Assembly: GCA_964570205.1 (NCBI GenBank)
Contig: CAZMXI010000112.1
Span: forward strand, 1-16,764
DNA length: 16,764 nucleotides
Direction: 5' to 3'
Origin: CAZMXI01 sp964570205
GTDB lineage: Bacteria; Planctomycetota; Phycisphaerae; Tepidisphaerales; Tepidisphaeraceae
Shown: one piece after another, positions 1 through 8,212 of the stretch
How positions within the stretch are numbered: the first letter of the stretch is position 1
Layout of the letters: each line of letters begins with the position of its first letter
Notes under the pieces: generated by a model
The model's input: the letters and a program-made list of their open reading frames with translations, nothing else
Databases searched by the model: none
What the model was told of the DNA's origin: nothing
Program-made: the position numbers and the translations under genes

Positions 1-7
1 CCCCAAA

Positions 8-35
8 CCCCCGATTCTCATGAGTCGGGGGTTTT
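8..35. terminator. Hairpin with T-tract, possible bidirectional terminator
   Basis: The arms at 8-17 and 22-31 pair over 10 bp, including one G-T wobble, with seven GC-rich outer pairs and a 4-base loop. On the plus strand the stem is followed at once by TTTT, a good intrinsic-terminator shape for a plus-strand gene ending left of the window. On the minus strand it is followed only by TTT and then G residues, so it could also stop serS transcripts, which end at 89, but less convincingly. No gene is visible between it and serS. Confidence 0.55.
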
Positions 36-88
36 GCTTTGCGCCGGAAGAAGGGTGCTTGGAGCTCAGGCACTGAAGCCGACGGTGC

Positions 89-1405
89 CTACCTCACCGG
101 CGTCCCGATCCTCTGCAGGCCGCCCATGGCGGGACGGAGGACCTCGGGAACGGTGATCGTGCCATCCGGGTTCTGATAGACCTCGATGATTGCGATGAGG
201 ATGCGCGGGCAGGCGATGGCGGTATTGTTCAGCGTGTAGCAGAACTGGTTGCCCTTGCCGCCGGCCAGGCGGTACCGCAGATTCAGCCGTCGCGCCTGGA
301 AGTCCCGCAGGGCACTGCCGCTGTGGGTCTCGCCATAACCACCGCGGCTGGGCATCCATGTTTCGATGTCGTACATGCGCCATTTGCCCTGGCCCATGTC
401 GCCGGTGCAGTTCTGCACCACCCGATACGGCAACTTCAGCGCCTGAAGGATCGCTTCGGCGTTGGCGATGATCTCCTCGTGAAGCTGGATGTGCTCGGCA
501 TCATCCGCCTTGTGGATCACCACCTGCTCCACCTTGTCGAACTGATGCACGCGGTAGAGCCCGGCCGTGTCCTTGCCGGCAGCGCCCGCCTCGCGGCGGA
601 AGCAGGTGCTGAGCCCGCACAGCCGCTTGGGCAGGTCCTCTTCCTTCAGAATCTCACTGCCGTAGTAGCTGGCCAGGGGCACTTCGCTGGTGCCGATGAG
701 CACGGTGTTGTCCTGCGTGACGTATGCTTGGTCGCGGCCGGCGGGGAAGTAGCCCGTGCCGATCATGCACTGCTCGGTAACGAGTTGCGGCACAACGAAA
801 GGCTCATACCCGCGTGATACGACCACTCCCAGGGCATATTGCAGCACCGCCTGATACAGCAGCATGCCCTGCCCCTTGATGACATAGCTCCGCGAGCCGG
901 CCAGCTTCACGCCGCGTTCAAAGTCGATGATGTCCAGCATCTGCCCGAGTTTCACATGGTCGCGGCCGTTGGGCGTCAGCGAGCTGGGCGGATAGGCCGG
1001 GTCGTGCCACGTGCGCACCACCACGTTCTCATTGGCGTCCGCGCCCACCGGCCACGCCGGGTCGGGCACAGCCGGCAGTTGCAGCATGATCTGGTTGGCC
1101 TCAACCTCGGCGATGGCCTGCGCCTCGGCAGCCTTCTGCTGGCGGCTTTTGACGTCGGCACTGGCAGACAGCAGGGTGTCCATCTCCGCATTGGTGCCGC
1201 CCTTGAGTTGTCGCTTGAGCTGACCGATCTGCTCGCTGATGCGCTTCTGCTCAGAGCGAAGGGTATCTGCCTCAAGCTGAGATGAGCGTCGCCGCTCGTC
1301 GGCCGCCAGCCATGCCTCCACCAGTTCAGGCGAACCGACGCGCTTCACCCGGCAGGCTTCCTTGACCAGTTCCGGCGTCTCCCTCAGCAGTTTCGGATCG
1401 AGCAT
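89..1405 (-). CDS. serS: Seryl-tRNA synthetase
   Basis: Class II aminoacyl-tRNA synthetase that charges tRNA-Ser (and tRNA-Sec where present) with serine in the cytoplasm. The 438-residue length is normal for bacterial SerRS. Residues about 28-110 form the charged N-terminal helical arm that binds the long variable arm of the tRNA. The catalytic core shows the TSE serine-binding motif at 239-241, motif 2 (STCFRREAG, 266-274, continuing GKDT and YRVHQFDKVE) and motif 3 (NNTAIACPRILIAIIE, 393-408, then VPEVLRPAMGG). The segment GETHSGSALRDFQARR (358-373) replaces the more common SSCSN-type version, which I regard as a lineage variant, not damage. The start at 1405 is chosen because GAGGA lies about 6 bases upstream. 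The frame stays open to 1552, but that extension runs through a hairpin and has no export or domain logic. The gene appears to be transcribed alone. Confidence 0.97.
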   Translation of the reverse strand: MLDPKLLRETPELVKEACRVKRVGSPELVEAWLAADERRRSSQLEADTLRSEQKRISEQIGQLKRQLKGGTNAEMDTLLSASADVKSRQQKAAEAQAIAEVEANQIMLQLPAVPDPAWPVGADANENVVVRTWHDPAYPPSSLTPNGRDHVKLGQMLDIIDFERGVKLAGSRSYVIKGQGMLLYQAVLQYALGVVVSRGYEPFVVPQLVTEQCMIGTGYFPAGRDQAYVTQDNTVLIGTSEVPLASYYGSEILKEEDLPKRLCGLSTCFRREAGAAGKDTAGLYRVHQFDKVEQVVIHKADDAEHIQLHEEIIANAEAILQALKLPYRVVQNCTGDMGQGKWRMYDIETWMPSRGGYGETHSGSALRDFQARRLNLRYRLAGGKGNQFCYTLNNTAIACPRILIAIIEVYQNPDGTITVPEVLRPAMGGLQRIGTPVR

Positions 1406-1498
1406 AAGTCTTCCTCTAATCGTCCAAAGAGCGGCATTCTTATCAGAAAAGGCATGATCCTTACAGGGGCTGCCTTTTCCTGCCCGCCTGCGCAGCAA

Positions 1499-1532
1499 AC
1501 AGGGCGCTGCCCTTGGTTTCGCAGCGCCCTGT
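1499..1532 (-). terminator. Hairpin terminator between DUF1080 and serS
   Basis: A perfect 12-bp inverted repeat (1499-1510 with 1521-1532) around a 10-base loop begins 20 bases past the DUF1080 stop codon in the direction of transcription. The T-run after it on the minus strand is only two or three bases long, so termination may be weak or Rho-assisted. It separates the exported-protein operon from serS. Confidence 0.6.
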
Positions 1533-1552
1533 CGATCGCTCATACAGGCCAA

Positions 1553-2176
1553 TTACAGCTTGGTGATCCGGATGTTCCGGTACCACACCGCCCCGCCATG
1601 GTCCTGGAACCCGATATAGCCTTCGCGCGGGAAGTCCTTCAGGGCCTTCTTGAACTTGTTCTTGCTGCCGTCGGGGTTCTTCTCGGGCTCCATCCACTTG
1701 TCCAGGTCGGCCTCAAGGATCTTTGCGCCGTTGAGCTGGATGTCCAGCTTCGGCCCCTTGGCCATGATGACCATCCGGTTCCACTCGCCGGCCGGCTTCT
1801 CGGCGTTCGTGCTGGCTGCCAGGGCGTCGTAAAGCGCGCCGCAGCTATGCTTGCCCGGCTGCTTGCCGAATGAGTCGAAGATCTGGATCTCCAGGCCGGT
1901 CTGCACGTTGTCGCGCGGGTTGCCCGTGCGGATGAACACGCCGCTGTTGGTGCCCTTGGCGACCTTGTATTCGAAATCCAGGACGAAATCACCGTACTTC
2001 TCTTCGGTCCAAATGTCGCCAGCACCCTGCTTCCATGCCAGCGCGGCATCCTCGACCACCCACTTGCCCTTCCAGCCGCTCAGGTCCTTGCCATTGAACA
2101 GGTCCATTGCCTTTGGCTCGGCCGCGCATGCCGCCAGCGAAACCAACGCCGCCACCATCGCCGATTTGGGCGTCAT
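1553..2176 (-). CDS. 3-keto-disaccharide hydrolase (DUF1080) family lipoprotein
   Basis: This 207-residue protein belongs to the DUF1080 / 3-keto-disaccharide hydrolase family (PF06439), a concanavalin-like beta-sandwich. Members are now linked to cleavage of 3-keto glycosides. The N-terminus (about residues 1-20) is a hydrophobic signal ending in the lipobox LAAC, so it is probably a lipoprotein; a plain Sec signal is possible. Family landmarks are LFNGKDLSGW (about 26-35), TNSGVFIRTG in the middle, LEIQIFD, the AGEWNRM segment and the C-terminal GGAVWYRNIRI strand. The start at 2176 is supported by GAGGAGGA 8 bases upstream. It lies 28 bases after the glycosyltransferase stop and is probably the last gene of that operon. 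The family assignment is firm; the substrate is unknown, and no sugar oxidoreductase is nearby. Confidence 0.9.
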   Translation of the reverse strand: MTPKSAMVAALVSLAACAAEPKAMDLFNGKDLSGWKGKWVVEDAALAWKQGAGDIWTEEKYGDFVLDFEYKVAKGTNSGVFIRTGNPRDNVQTGLEIQIFDSFGKQPGKHSCGALYDALAASTNAEKPAGEWNRMVIMAKGPKLDIQLNGAKILEADLDKWMEPEKNPDGSKNKFKKALKDFPREGYIGFQDHGGAVWYRNIRITKL

Positions 2177-2204
2177 CGCTGCATCCTCCTCGTCTTCACG
2201 CTGA

Positions 2205-4100
2205 CTACTTCAGCCCCTTGCTCTTAAGGTACTTCTCCCAGAGCTCTTCGTTCACATAGACGCGCCGCACGACGCCCGGGCGCAGGCCGTAGTGCTCGAT
2301 GATGTACTTGTTTCTCAGCAGGGGCTCGTACGTCTTGCCATTCCGCTCGCCGCCCTCAAGCCGAAGATGGTCAATCGGATCGGCGATGATCACCAGCGCA
2401 TCCAGCGAGCCAAGCTGGTGCTCATTCATGAACGCCACCGCCGCATCCAGGCTCGGGAAGCAGCCGAACTTCTTCATGTCGCGCAGGTAATACGGCACCG
2501 GCTGAATCTCCCGCGTCGTCGCGATGAACGGCATGTTCCGCCCGCTCTCCGAGGCGGCCGCAAGATCGCGGACTCGCTGCACCAGACGCAGCGCATCGCC
2601 GTGCGGCTGCGAGACGATGTACGGGTTGTATGGATAGGCATACAGCTTGAAGCTCGTGCGGTGCGCCTGCCAGGCAAGCTGCGCCGCGGGCACAGCCAGG
2701 ATGATCGCCATGATCACCCGCAGCAGCGCCACGGGCAGCGCGGTGACTGCCGCCGCCAGCCCGCTGACGACAAACACCAGCCCGCCCTGGTACAGCCACA
2801 GCGCCTCGCGGCTGGTGTCATCGGGCACGAAGCGGCTGATTCCGAACGCGCCGAGCCCGTACACCAGCACGGTGATCGTCGCCGCCGACAGCGCCCGCGT
2901 CGCCTTGGCCGAGTCGCCCCCCACCATCTTCCCCGCCGCCGCCCCGGCCAGCAGGATCATCCCGTGCAGGAATGTCAGCATGCACCACGCGGTCTTGTAG
3001 GAAATCGCCGAATACCCCGCCGTCAGGATCAACGTGTACAACGCGACGAAGCGAATGAACAGATGTTCGTTGGCCTCGCCATCGCGCCTGGCATCGCTCG
3101 CGGGCGCAGGCTCGCCCGGCATGCGCCGGGGCTGTTCTGCGGCCGGTTGCGCCCGCCTTGCTCGCGGCCAGAGCGCTGCCACGAACCCCATCAGCGCCAG
3201 GCCGACGATCAGCCCCTCGGTCCAGACCGGCCCGCGGCCATAGCGGCTGAAGATCAACCGCCGCAGGTAATAATCCCACGGGTTGTCGTGGTCGCCCCCG
3301 CCCGCGCCGCGCTGCAGGTACACCTCCCAGTATGTCTTGATCGATGCGACAGGCGCATTCCAGTCCTGATAGAAATTCGACAGCAGCGTCGCCGCCACAC
3401 CGGCCGCAATGAGCAGCCCCAGCAACATCCCCACCAGGGATGAGCCTGACCACAGCCATGCCAGACGCGGCCAGCGCCCATCCACGATGCGCGTCCAGAC
3501 CCAGGTGATCAGCACCGCCGCGCCGGCCGCCGCGCCGGACAGCACCCAGGTCTCCTTGGTCGCGTGCATCAGGCCAATGCCCAGCCCGCAGACGATCGCC
3601 CAGAAGATCCGCGCCCCGCTGCCGGACGCCCGCGTAAACCGCCACCCCGCGGCAATGGCAAGGAATGCGAAGAAGGCCAGCAGCATCTCCTGGATGTAAT
3701 ACCGACTGTAGAAGACCATCGCCGTGGAGATCGCCGTCAGAATCGCCGCGCACACCGTTCCCGCCCCGCCCAGGCCATCCTTCACCAGCCACAGCAGCAG
3801 GATCAACCCCACCCCGAAGATGACTGTCGTCAGCCGGAACATCCGGTCCGGCATGTCGGCGTACGAGTGGATCTGATCGCGCATCAGCCATGCGATAGGC
3901 CACGTCGCGTAATTTAGCGTCGGCCCGTGGCAGTCGATCGCGTCGTAGGTGTACTTGCCCTCCTGCCAGAGGTCGTAGAACTTGTCACAGTGAACCGCCT
4001 CGTCGTTATGGAAAGGCCGGTTTTCCAGCTTGGGCAGCCGCAGCGCCAAGGCGCCCCCGGCAATCAGCAGCAGCAAAATGGCGAGAATCCAGCGTGGCAT
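2205..4100 (-). CDS. Polytopic GT-C fold glycosyltransferase, Agl23-like (TIGR03663-type)
   Basis: A 631-residue membrane protein with about a dozen predicted transmembrane helices (for example 4-20, 90-108, 112-130, 135-152, 185-205, 218-241 and 293-311), matching the dolichyl- or polyprenyl-phosphate-sugar-dependent GT-C superfamily. The first periplasmic loop carries the acidic pair in FHNDEAVHCDK (30-40, D33-E34), the usual catalytic or metal site, followed by HGP (58-60). YSRYYIQEM (131-139) and HATKETWVL (179-187) are features I associate with the 'flippase activity-associated protein Agl23' family. A charged insert rich in Ala, Pro and Arg at about 312-347 is cytoplasmic or a loop. The soluble C-terminal third (from about 495) contains PYYLRDMKKFG and probably lies outside the membrane. 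A weak AGGA precedes the start. The spacing of 27 and 28 bases to its neighbours suggests co-transcription with the discoidin-like gene and DUF1080. Donor and acceptor are unknown. Confidence 0.85.
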   Translation of the reverse strand: MPRWILAILLLLIAGGALALRLPKLENRPFHNDEAVHCDKFYDLWQEGKYTYDAIDCHGPTLNYATWPIAWLMRDQIHSYADMPDRMFRLTTVIFGVGLILLLWLVKDGLGGAGTVCAAILTAISTAMVFYSRYYIQEMLLAFFAFLAIAAGWRFTRASGSGARIFWAIVCGLGIGLMHATKETWVLSGAAAGAAVLITWVWTRIVDGRWPRLAWLWSGSSLVGMLLGLLIAAGVAATLLSNFYQDWNAPVASIKTYWEVYLQRGAGGGDHDNPWDYYLRRLIFSRYGRGPVWTEGLIVGLALMGFVAALWPRARRAQPAAEQPRRMPGEPAPASDARRDGEANEHLFIRFVALYTLILTAGYSAISYKTAWCMLTFLHGMILLAGAAAGKMVGGDSAKATRALSAATITVLVYGLGAFGISRFVPDDTSREALWLYQGGLVFVVSGLAAAVTALPVALLRVIMAIILAVPAAQLAWQAHRTSFKLYAYPYNPYIVSQPHGDALRLVQRVRDLAAASESGRNMPFIATTREIQPVPYYLRDMKKFGCFPSLDAAVAFMNEHQLGSLDALVIIADPIDHLRLEGGERNGKTYEPLLRNKYIIEHYGLRPGVVRRVYVNEELWEKYLKSKGLK

Positions 4101-4127
4101 GGCGATCCTGGAAAAACCGGCGGCGGC

Positions 4128-4802
4128 TCAGTTTGCCGCCCTGCCGTAGACCTCGATTTCCGTCCAGTGGTTCTGATCGTTGGAAGTATTGCCCTGCGAA
4201 TAGATGCGCACGTAGCGCCCAACCACCGGGCTCTTGACCAGGTCGATCAGCTTGCCCTCGAAATACTCGTAGAACTCCTCATCTTTGCCGATGCCCAGCC
4301 CGGCCGAGCTGTCGTGATCGTTGTTGAAGACGGTCTTGACGCCCGCGATGAAGTCCGGATCGTCGCTCACCTGTGCCACAACGTCGCGGTACACGCGGGA
4401 CTCGCCGTGGTTCAGCCAGATCAACAGGCCGAAGATGTCGTGCCGCCTGCCGAGGTCAACCTGCACCCATTGCAGTCCGGAATCCAGCTCCACCCACGCC
4501 CCTTCGGTGCCTTCCTTGTCGCCGTCGGTGATCTGCTTGAGCTCCCCGATAATCGGCGAAGGCGTGCTCGATGTCACCGGCCGCCTGTAAGCGGCGTTGC
4601 TCACGCCCGCGGGCGCTTTCCATGCCGGCCGGCGATCCGTCACCTTCTGCGCCGACGTGTTCTTGATCTCCTTCGGGGTGCCGATGTAGGCGGGCTTGGG
4701 AAGCTTGAACTCCAGTTCCACCAGCTTCTGCCCCGGCCCCGGCTTCTCCGCCGCCGCAAGGGCCAGTGCCGCCACGCAACAGCACGCCGCCAGGAGTCTC
4801 AT
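4128..4802 (-). CDS. Secreted discoidin (F5/8 type C)-like protein, short paralogue
   Basis: A 224-residue exported protein with a Sec-type signal (about residues 1-18, ending ALAAA before EK). Residues about 85-220 form one beta-sandwich domain of the galactose-binding / discoidin type, recognisable from ITDGDKEG, LQWVQVDLG, VYRDVVAQVSDDPDF, VGRYVRIYS and the closing IEVYG strand. Such domains usually bind carbohydrates or cell-surface glycans; no catalytic motif is visible. It is a clear paralogue of the lipoprotein at 4894-5799, with long shared blocks including QVSDDPDFI and GNTS-DQNH, but it lacks that protein's lipobox and long linker. GGGAGG 5 bases before ATG 4802 fixes the start. Its stop lies 27 bases before the GT-C gene, suggesting one operon. 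Confidence 0.8.
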   Translation of the reverse strand: MRLLAACCCVAALALAAAEKPGPGQKLVELEFKLPKPAYIGTPKEIKNTSAQKVTDRRPAWKAPAGVSNAAYRRPVTSSTPSPIIGELKQITDGDKEGTEGAWVELDSGLQWVQVDLGRRHDIFGLLIWLNHGESRVYRDVVAQVSDDPDFIAGVKTVFNNDHDSSAGLGIGKDEEFYEYFEGKLIDLVKSPVVGRYVRIYSQGNTSNDQNHWTEIEVYGRAAN

Positions 4803-4818
4803 AACCGCCTCCCATAAG

Positions 4819-4872
4819 GCGTGATGCGTAATGTGCGGGGGAGCGATTCCCTTCGCGCATTACGCATCACGC
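4819..4872. repeat. Imperfect palindrome built from heptamer units (REP-like)
   Basis: Two 18-base arms (4819-4836 and 4855-4872) pair at every position, one as a G-T wobble, around an 18-base loop. The right arm is made of near-tandem 7-base units of the type ACGCATT/ACGCATC (two to three copies), continuing to GCATCGCG. The element fills most of the 91-base gap between the two discoidin-like genes. There is no T-run on the minus side, so it is a poor intrinsic terminator; it could act as a stabilising or attenuating mRNA hairpin within the operon, or be a dispersed palindromic repeat. Confidence 0.75.
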
Positions 4873-4893
4873 ATCGCGTACCGAGAAACGCAC

Positions 4894-5799
4894 TCACTTT
4901 TCCAGGCCGTACACCTCAACCTCCACATAGTGGTTCTGGTCGTCCGAGGTGTTGCCCCTGCTGTAAAGCCGGACATACCGGCCCATCAACGGCTGCTTCG
5001 GCTTGATGCGCTTGCCCTGATAGTACTCAATGAACTCGCGATCCGTGCCAACGCCCAGGCCGGCGGAGCCATCACGATCGTTGTTGAAGATTGTCTTCAC
5101 ATCGGTGATGAAATCCGGATCATCGCTGACCTGGACCACGACATCCTTGTACACGCGCACATCGGCGTGATGATGCCACATGACCACGGCGTGAATCTCG
5201 GCCGCCTTCTTCAGGTCGATCTGAACCCATTGGAGGTTCGGGCCAAGTTCAACGCGGCTGCCTTCCATGCCTTCCTTGTCACCGTCGGTCACGTATTTCA
5301 GCTCGCCCATCACCGGTTCCTTGTCGCTGGCGGTCACGGGCTTGTTGGCGGCGATGTTCTTCGCGCCCGGCGGCAGGGCCAGATAGGGCTCAAAATCGAC
5401 GACTTCTTCCGGATCGACGCCCTTGGGGGCCTTGGGCGTGCCGATGATCACCGGCTTGGGATATTTGATCTCGACTTTGCTGAAGCCGGCAGGCACCGGT
5501 TCGGCGATGATCTTGATCTTGCCCGTCGAGCCCGCCGCAGTCGCACCACCGGTTGCGCCGCCCTCGGGAGCGGCCGCCACCATCGCCACCGGCTGGGTCA
5601 CTTCAGGTTGCGCCGCCGGGGTTCCCGCCGGTTGCGCGGCGGGCTGTGCCGCCGGCGCCGCTGCCGCTTGCACAGGCGGATTCTTGCCGGCGCTGTCGGC
5701 CGGCTGCTTGGCTTGTTCGCTGTTGTCACACCCGCCCAGCAGCAGCGCCAATGCGGCAGCCGAGCTTAGGCAGAACGTCTTCGCAGTTGTCCTGTTCAT
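4894..5799 (-). CDS. Discoidin (F5/8 type C)-like lipoprotein, long paralogue
   Basis: A 301-residue lipoprotein. Residues 1-23 are a signal peptide with lipobox LGGC (Cys24). Residues about 41-92 form a low-complexity Ala/Pro/Gln/Gly linker with repeated AAQP units, likely a flexible periplasmic or surface tether. The globular domain (about 145-300) is the same galactose-binding-like sandwich as its downstream neighbour: TDGDKEGMEG (171-180), LQWVQIDL (189-196), VVQVSDDPDFI (221-231), GRYVRLYS (273-280) and VEVYG (294-298). It probably holds a glycan-binding domain away from the membrane; no enzyme motif is seen. The ATG at 5799 is preferred because AAGGAG lies 10 bases upstream and the signal peptide then has normal length. 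A GTG at 5820 would place the ribosome site inside the gene. It seems to be the first gene of the minus-strand block that ends at DUF1080. Confidence 0.8.
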   Translation of the reverse strand: MNRTTAKTFCLSSAAALALLLGGCDNSEQAKQPADSAGKNPPVQAAAAPAAQPAAQPAGTPAAQPEVTQPVAMVAAAPEGGATGGATAAGSTGKIKIIAEPVPAGFSKVEIKYPKPVIIGTPKAPKGVDPEEVVDFEPYLALPPGAKNIAANKPVTASDKEPVMGELKYVTDGDKEGMEGSRVELGPNLQWVQIDLKKAAEIHAVVMWHHHADVRVYKDVVVQVSDDPDFITDVKTIFNNDRDGSAGLGVGTDREFIEYYQGKRIKPKQPLMGRYVRLYSRGNTSDDQNHYVEVEVYGLEK

Positions 5800-5828
5800 A
5801 TTGCTATCGCTCCTTATCACACCATACC

Positions 5829-5845
5829 CGCCGGGCCTCCCGGCG
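5829..5845. repeat. Short GC-rich hairpin upstream of the discoidin lipoprotein
   Basis: A perfect 7-bp inverted repeat with a 3-base loop lies 30 bases upstream of ATG 5799. The rest of the 224-base gap up to the permease stop at 6024 holds further short inverted repeats, for example 5952-5960 flanks (GAGTGG/CCACTC) and 5966-5981 (GCCCGG/CCGGGC), and a run of seven T at 5874-5880 in plus orientation. None makes a convincing minus-strand terminator for the efflux operon. I see no convincing promoter hexamers. Confidence 0.4.
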
Positions 5846-6023
5846 TTGCCTCGGACCCAACGCCCGAGTCCCCTTTTTTAACAGACAAACCGGGTGGCGT
5901 ACAGAGCTTGGGACGGTTCCAACACTCGGGACCGCGGTTGGCACCCAGAGTGGACCACTCCACTTGCCCGGGCGGCCGGGCCGGAGTTCGACCGTCGAAG
6001 GCCAGCGTCAACGGCATCTTCCG

Positions 6024-7241
6024 TCAGTCAAGCTGCTTGTGGAACCGCGCCAGGCTGATCGCAATGATCACCACCGCACACGCCAAGAGGCCCAGGATAT
6101 GCGGCAACAGGTCCATCGCCGTGGCACTGCGCAGGATCACCCCGCGGACGATTTCCAGAAAGTAGGTGACCGGGATCACCGCGCTGATGCCATACAACGG
6201 AAGCGGCATCTCAGATCTTGGAAACACGAATCCCGACAGCAGGACCGACGGCAGCATCACCAGCAGCGTGAACTGCATCGCCTGCGCCTGGGTTTTGGAC
6301 AGCGTTGAGATCATGAGGCCAAGCCCCAGCGCCGTCCCGATGAACAGCCCCGACAGGGCCAGCAGCAGCCCGAGGCTCCCCTGGATCGGCACGCCGAACA
6401 ACCCGACCATTACCACCAGAATGATCAGCAACTCCCCCACCGCCAGAAGGACATACGGTGCCAGTTTTCCCAGCAACAGACCCGCCGGACCCACCGGCGT
6501 CACGAAAAGCTGTTCCAAGGTTCCCTGTTCGCGTTCTTTGACGATCGAGACACTGGTCAGGAATGACAGGACCGTCTGCAGGACAATCGCTACAAGTGCC
6601 GGCACGAAGAAATAGGTATCTTCCAGGTCCGGATTGTACAGCAGCCGCACCCGCGCATCGATCGGGACCGCGGAGTTCCCCGCCGGATCCCTCGCGGGCG
6701 TAAGCTGCACCGTCTCCGCCGCCGCCCGCGCGCGCCCCATCGAAAGTTGCGTGGTCAGCAGGCCGACGGTATTGAGCGCTGTCGTGGCCGCCTGTGAGTC
6801 CGATCCATCCACCAGCACCTGCACCTGTACCTGCTCGCCCCGCACCAACCGCTCAGTGTAGTTGGGCGGGATCAGCACCCCCGCTTTGGCCCTCCCGGAC
6901 GTGATCGCAGAGCGAAACGCCTCTACCCCGTACACGCAATCGACAACGCGGAATGTCCGCGTATTCTGCATCGCCTCGATCAGCCGCCGCGATTCCTGCC
7001 GGCCATCCAGGTCATAGACCACCAGCGGGATATTGTCGATCGTAACGTTAGCGGCGAATCCGAAAATGACCAGTTGCAACGCGGGCACGACGATCGTGAA
7101 GATCAGCGTCGACCGGTCGCGGCGCAGATGAGAAAACTCTTTCAACAGAATCGCGAAGAACCCGGCAAAAGCGCGGAACCGCCGCGGCTGCCGCGGCTTC
7201 CCGGGAACGACGGCCGGAGGTTGCTCCATCATGCTGCTCAT
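6024..7241 (-). CDS. ABC-2 type exporter permease (YbhS/YhhJ-like)
   Basis: A 405-residue inner-membrane permease of the ABC-2 family (PF12698). Residues 1-40 are cytoplasmic and basic, the first transmembrane helix spans about 46-64, a large extracytoplasmic domain covers about 65-205, and five further helices follow from about 208 to 402. The conserved cytoplasmic motif EREQGTLEQL (236-245) lies after the second helix, as in the drug and lipid exporters YbhR/YbhS/YhhJ. The ATG at 7241 overlaps the ATPase stop as ATGA, so the two are translationally coupled; Met4 or Met5 are possible alternative starts. Only one permease gene is present, whereas the E. coli ybhFSR system has two, so it probably works as a homodimer. 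The substrate is not predictable. Confidence 0.9.
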   Translation of the reverse strand: MSSMMEQPPAVVPGKPRQPRRFRAFAGFFAILLKEFSHLRRDRSTLIFTIVVPALQLVIFGFAANVTIDNIPLVVYDLDGRQESRRLIEAMQNTRTFRVVDCVYGVEAFRSAITSGRAKAGVLIPPNYTERLVRGEQVQVQVLVDGSDSQAATTALNTVGLLTTQLSMGRARAAAETVQLTPARDPAGNSAVPIDARVRLLYNPDLEDTYFFVPALVAIVLQTVLSFLTSVSIVKEREQGTLEQLFVTPVGPAGLLLGKLAPYVLLAVGELLIILVVMVGLFGVPIQGSLGLLLALSGLFIGTALGLGLMISTLSKTQAQAMQFTLLVMLPSVLLSGFVFPRSEMPLPLYGISAVIPVTYFLEIVRGVILRSATAMDLLPHILGLLACAVVIIAISLARFHKQLD

Positions 7242-8185
7242 GCGACTGTGGTCGCCTCCGCGCGGCTGAGGATGACAAACACATCTTCCAGCGACGGCTC
7301 GATCTCTCGCGCAGACGCCTTGCCATCGCGCGGCGCCACCCGGTCCAGCAGCGCCTCGGTCGAGACCGTGTTATCGACCAGCAGGTGCAGGGCGTCGCCG
7401 AACATCGTCGCGTCGCGCACCCCCGGCAGCGACTGCACCCAGTGCAGCGATCCCGCTATGCTCGTGCACGTCACTTCCAGCCGCCGCGTGCCGGCAGGCG
7501 TTACGAGGGGGTTGGCCTTGAGCTCTTCCGGACGCCCCAGCGCAATCAGGCGTGAAAGGTATATGTAGCCGATATGCGAGCACCTTTCGGCCTCGTCCAT
7601 GTAGTGCGTGGTGACGAACATCGTCACGCCCTGGCCGCTGAGCCGGAAGAGCAGGTCCCACAGGTCCCGCCGGGCGACAGGATCGATCCCCGCCGTGGGC
7701 TCATCCAGAAACAGAACCTCCGGCTCGTGAATCATCGCGCACGCCAGCGCCAGCCGCTGCTTCCACCCCCCGGAGAGCGCCCCCGCCAGGCGATTGACGT
7801 AGGGCTCAATGCCCGTGAGCGCAATGACCGCGGCGCGGCGATCCCGCTGTCGCTGGCCGCGCAGCCCGTATATCCGGCCGTAGAAGTCGAGGTTCTCCAA
7901 GACGGTCAGGTCGCTGTATAGGCTGAACTTCTGCGACATATACCCGATCGACCGCTTGACCGTCTCCGGATCGCGAGCAACATCAACCCCCAGAACCGCC
8001 CCCGTTCCCGACGATGGTCGCAGTACACCGCATAGCACGCGGATCAGCGTCGATTTCCCCGAGCCATTCGGCCCGAGCAGCCCGAAAATGGCCGCCCGCG
8101 GCACCTCCAGGGTCACATCGCGCACGGCCACGAACTGGCCGAACTTCCGGGTCAATTGCGAGGTTTGAATGATGGGTGAAGACAC
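7238..8185 (-). CDS. ABC exporter ATP-binding protein
   Basis: A 315-residue cytoplasmic ATPase energising the neighbouring permease. Visible motifs are Walker A GPNGSGKST (38-46), the Q-loop at YMSQK (82-86), signature LSGGWKQR (137-144), Walker B VLFLDEP (157-163) with D-loop AGID, and the switch histidine in TTH (H194). The C-terminal 80 residues form the usual accessory domain of ABC-2 multidrug ATPases (CcmA type). The start is GTG at 8185, 27 bases after the adaptor stop. No strong ribosome-binding site is visible, but no better start exists upstream of the Walker A strand. Gene order adaptor, ATPase, permease matches ybhG-ybhF-ybhS-type efflux operons. The outer-membrane partner (TolC-like) is not in the window. 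Confidence 0.95.
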   Translation of the reverse strand: MSSPIIQTSQLTRKFGQFVAVRDVTLEVPRAAIFGLLGPNGSGKSTLIRVLCGVLRPSSGTGAVLGVDVARDPETVKRSIGYMSQKFSLYSDLTVLENLDFYGRIYGLRGQRQRDRRAAVIALTGIEPYVNRLAGALSGGWKQRLALACAMIHEPEVLFLDEPTAGIDPVARRDLWDLLFRLSGQGVTMFVTTHYMDEAERCSHIGYIYLSRLIALGRPEELKANPLVTPAGTRRLEVTCTSIAGSLHWVQSLPGVRDATMFGDALHLLVDNTVSTEALLDRVAPRDGKASAREIEPSLEDVFVILSRAEATTVA

Positions 8186-8212
8186 TGGATCGTCGCTCGC
8201 GGGACCCGCAGG

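Noticed and set aside
1406..1552. Upstream extension of serS to 1552
   Set aside because: It would run through the 12-bp terminator hairpin and add a Cys/Arg-rich tail unlike any SerRS; the 1405 start has a ribosome site.
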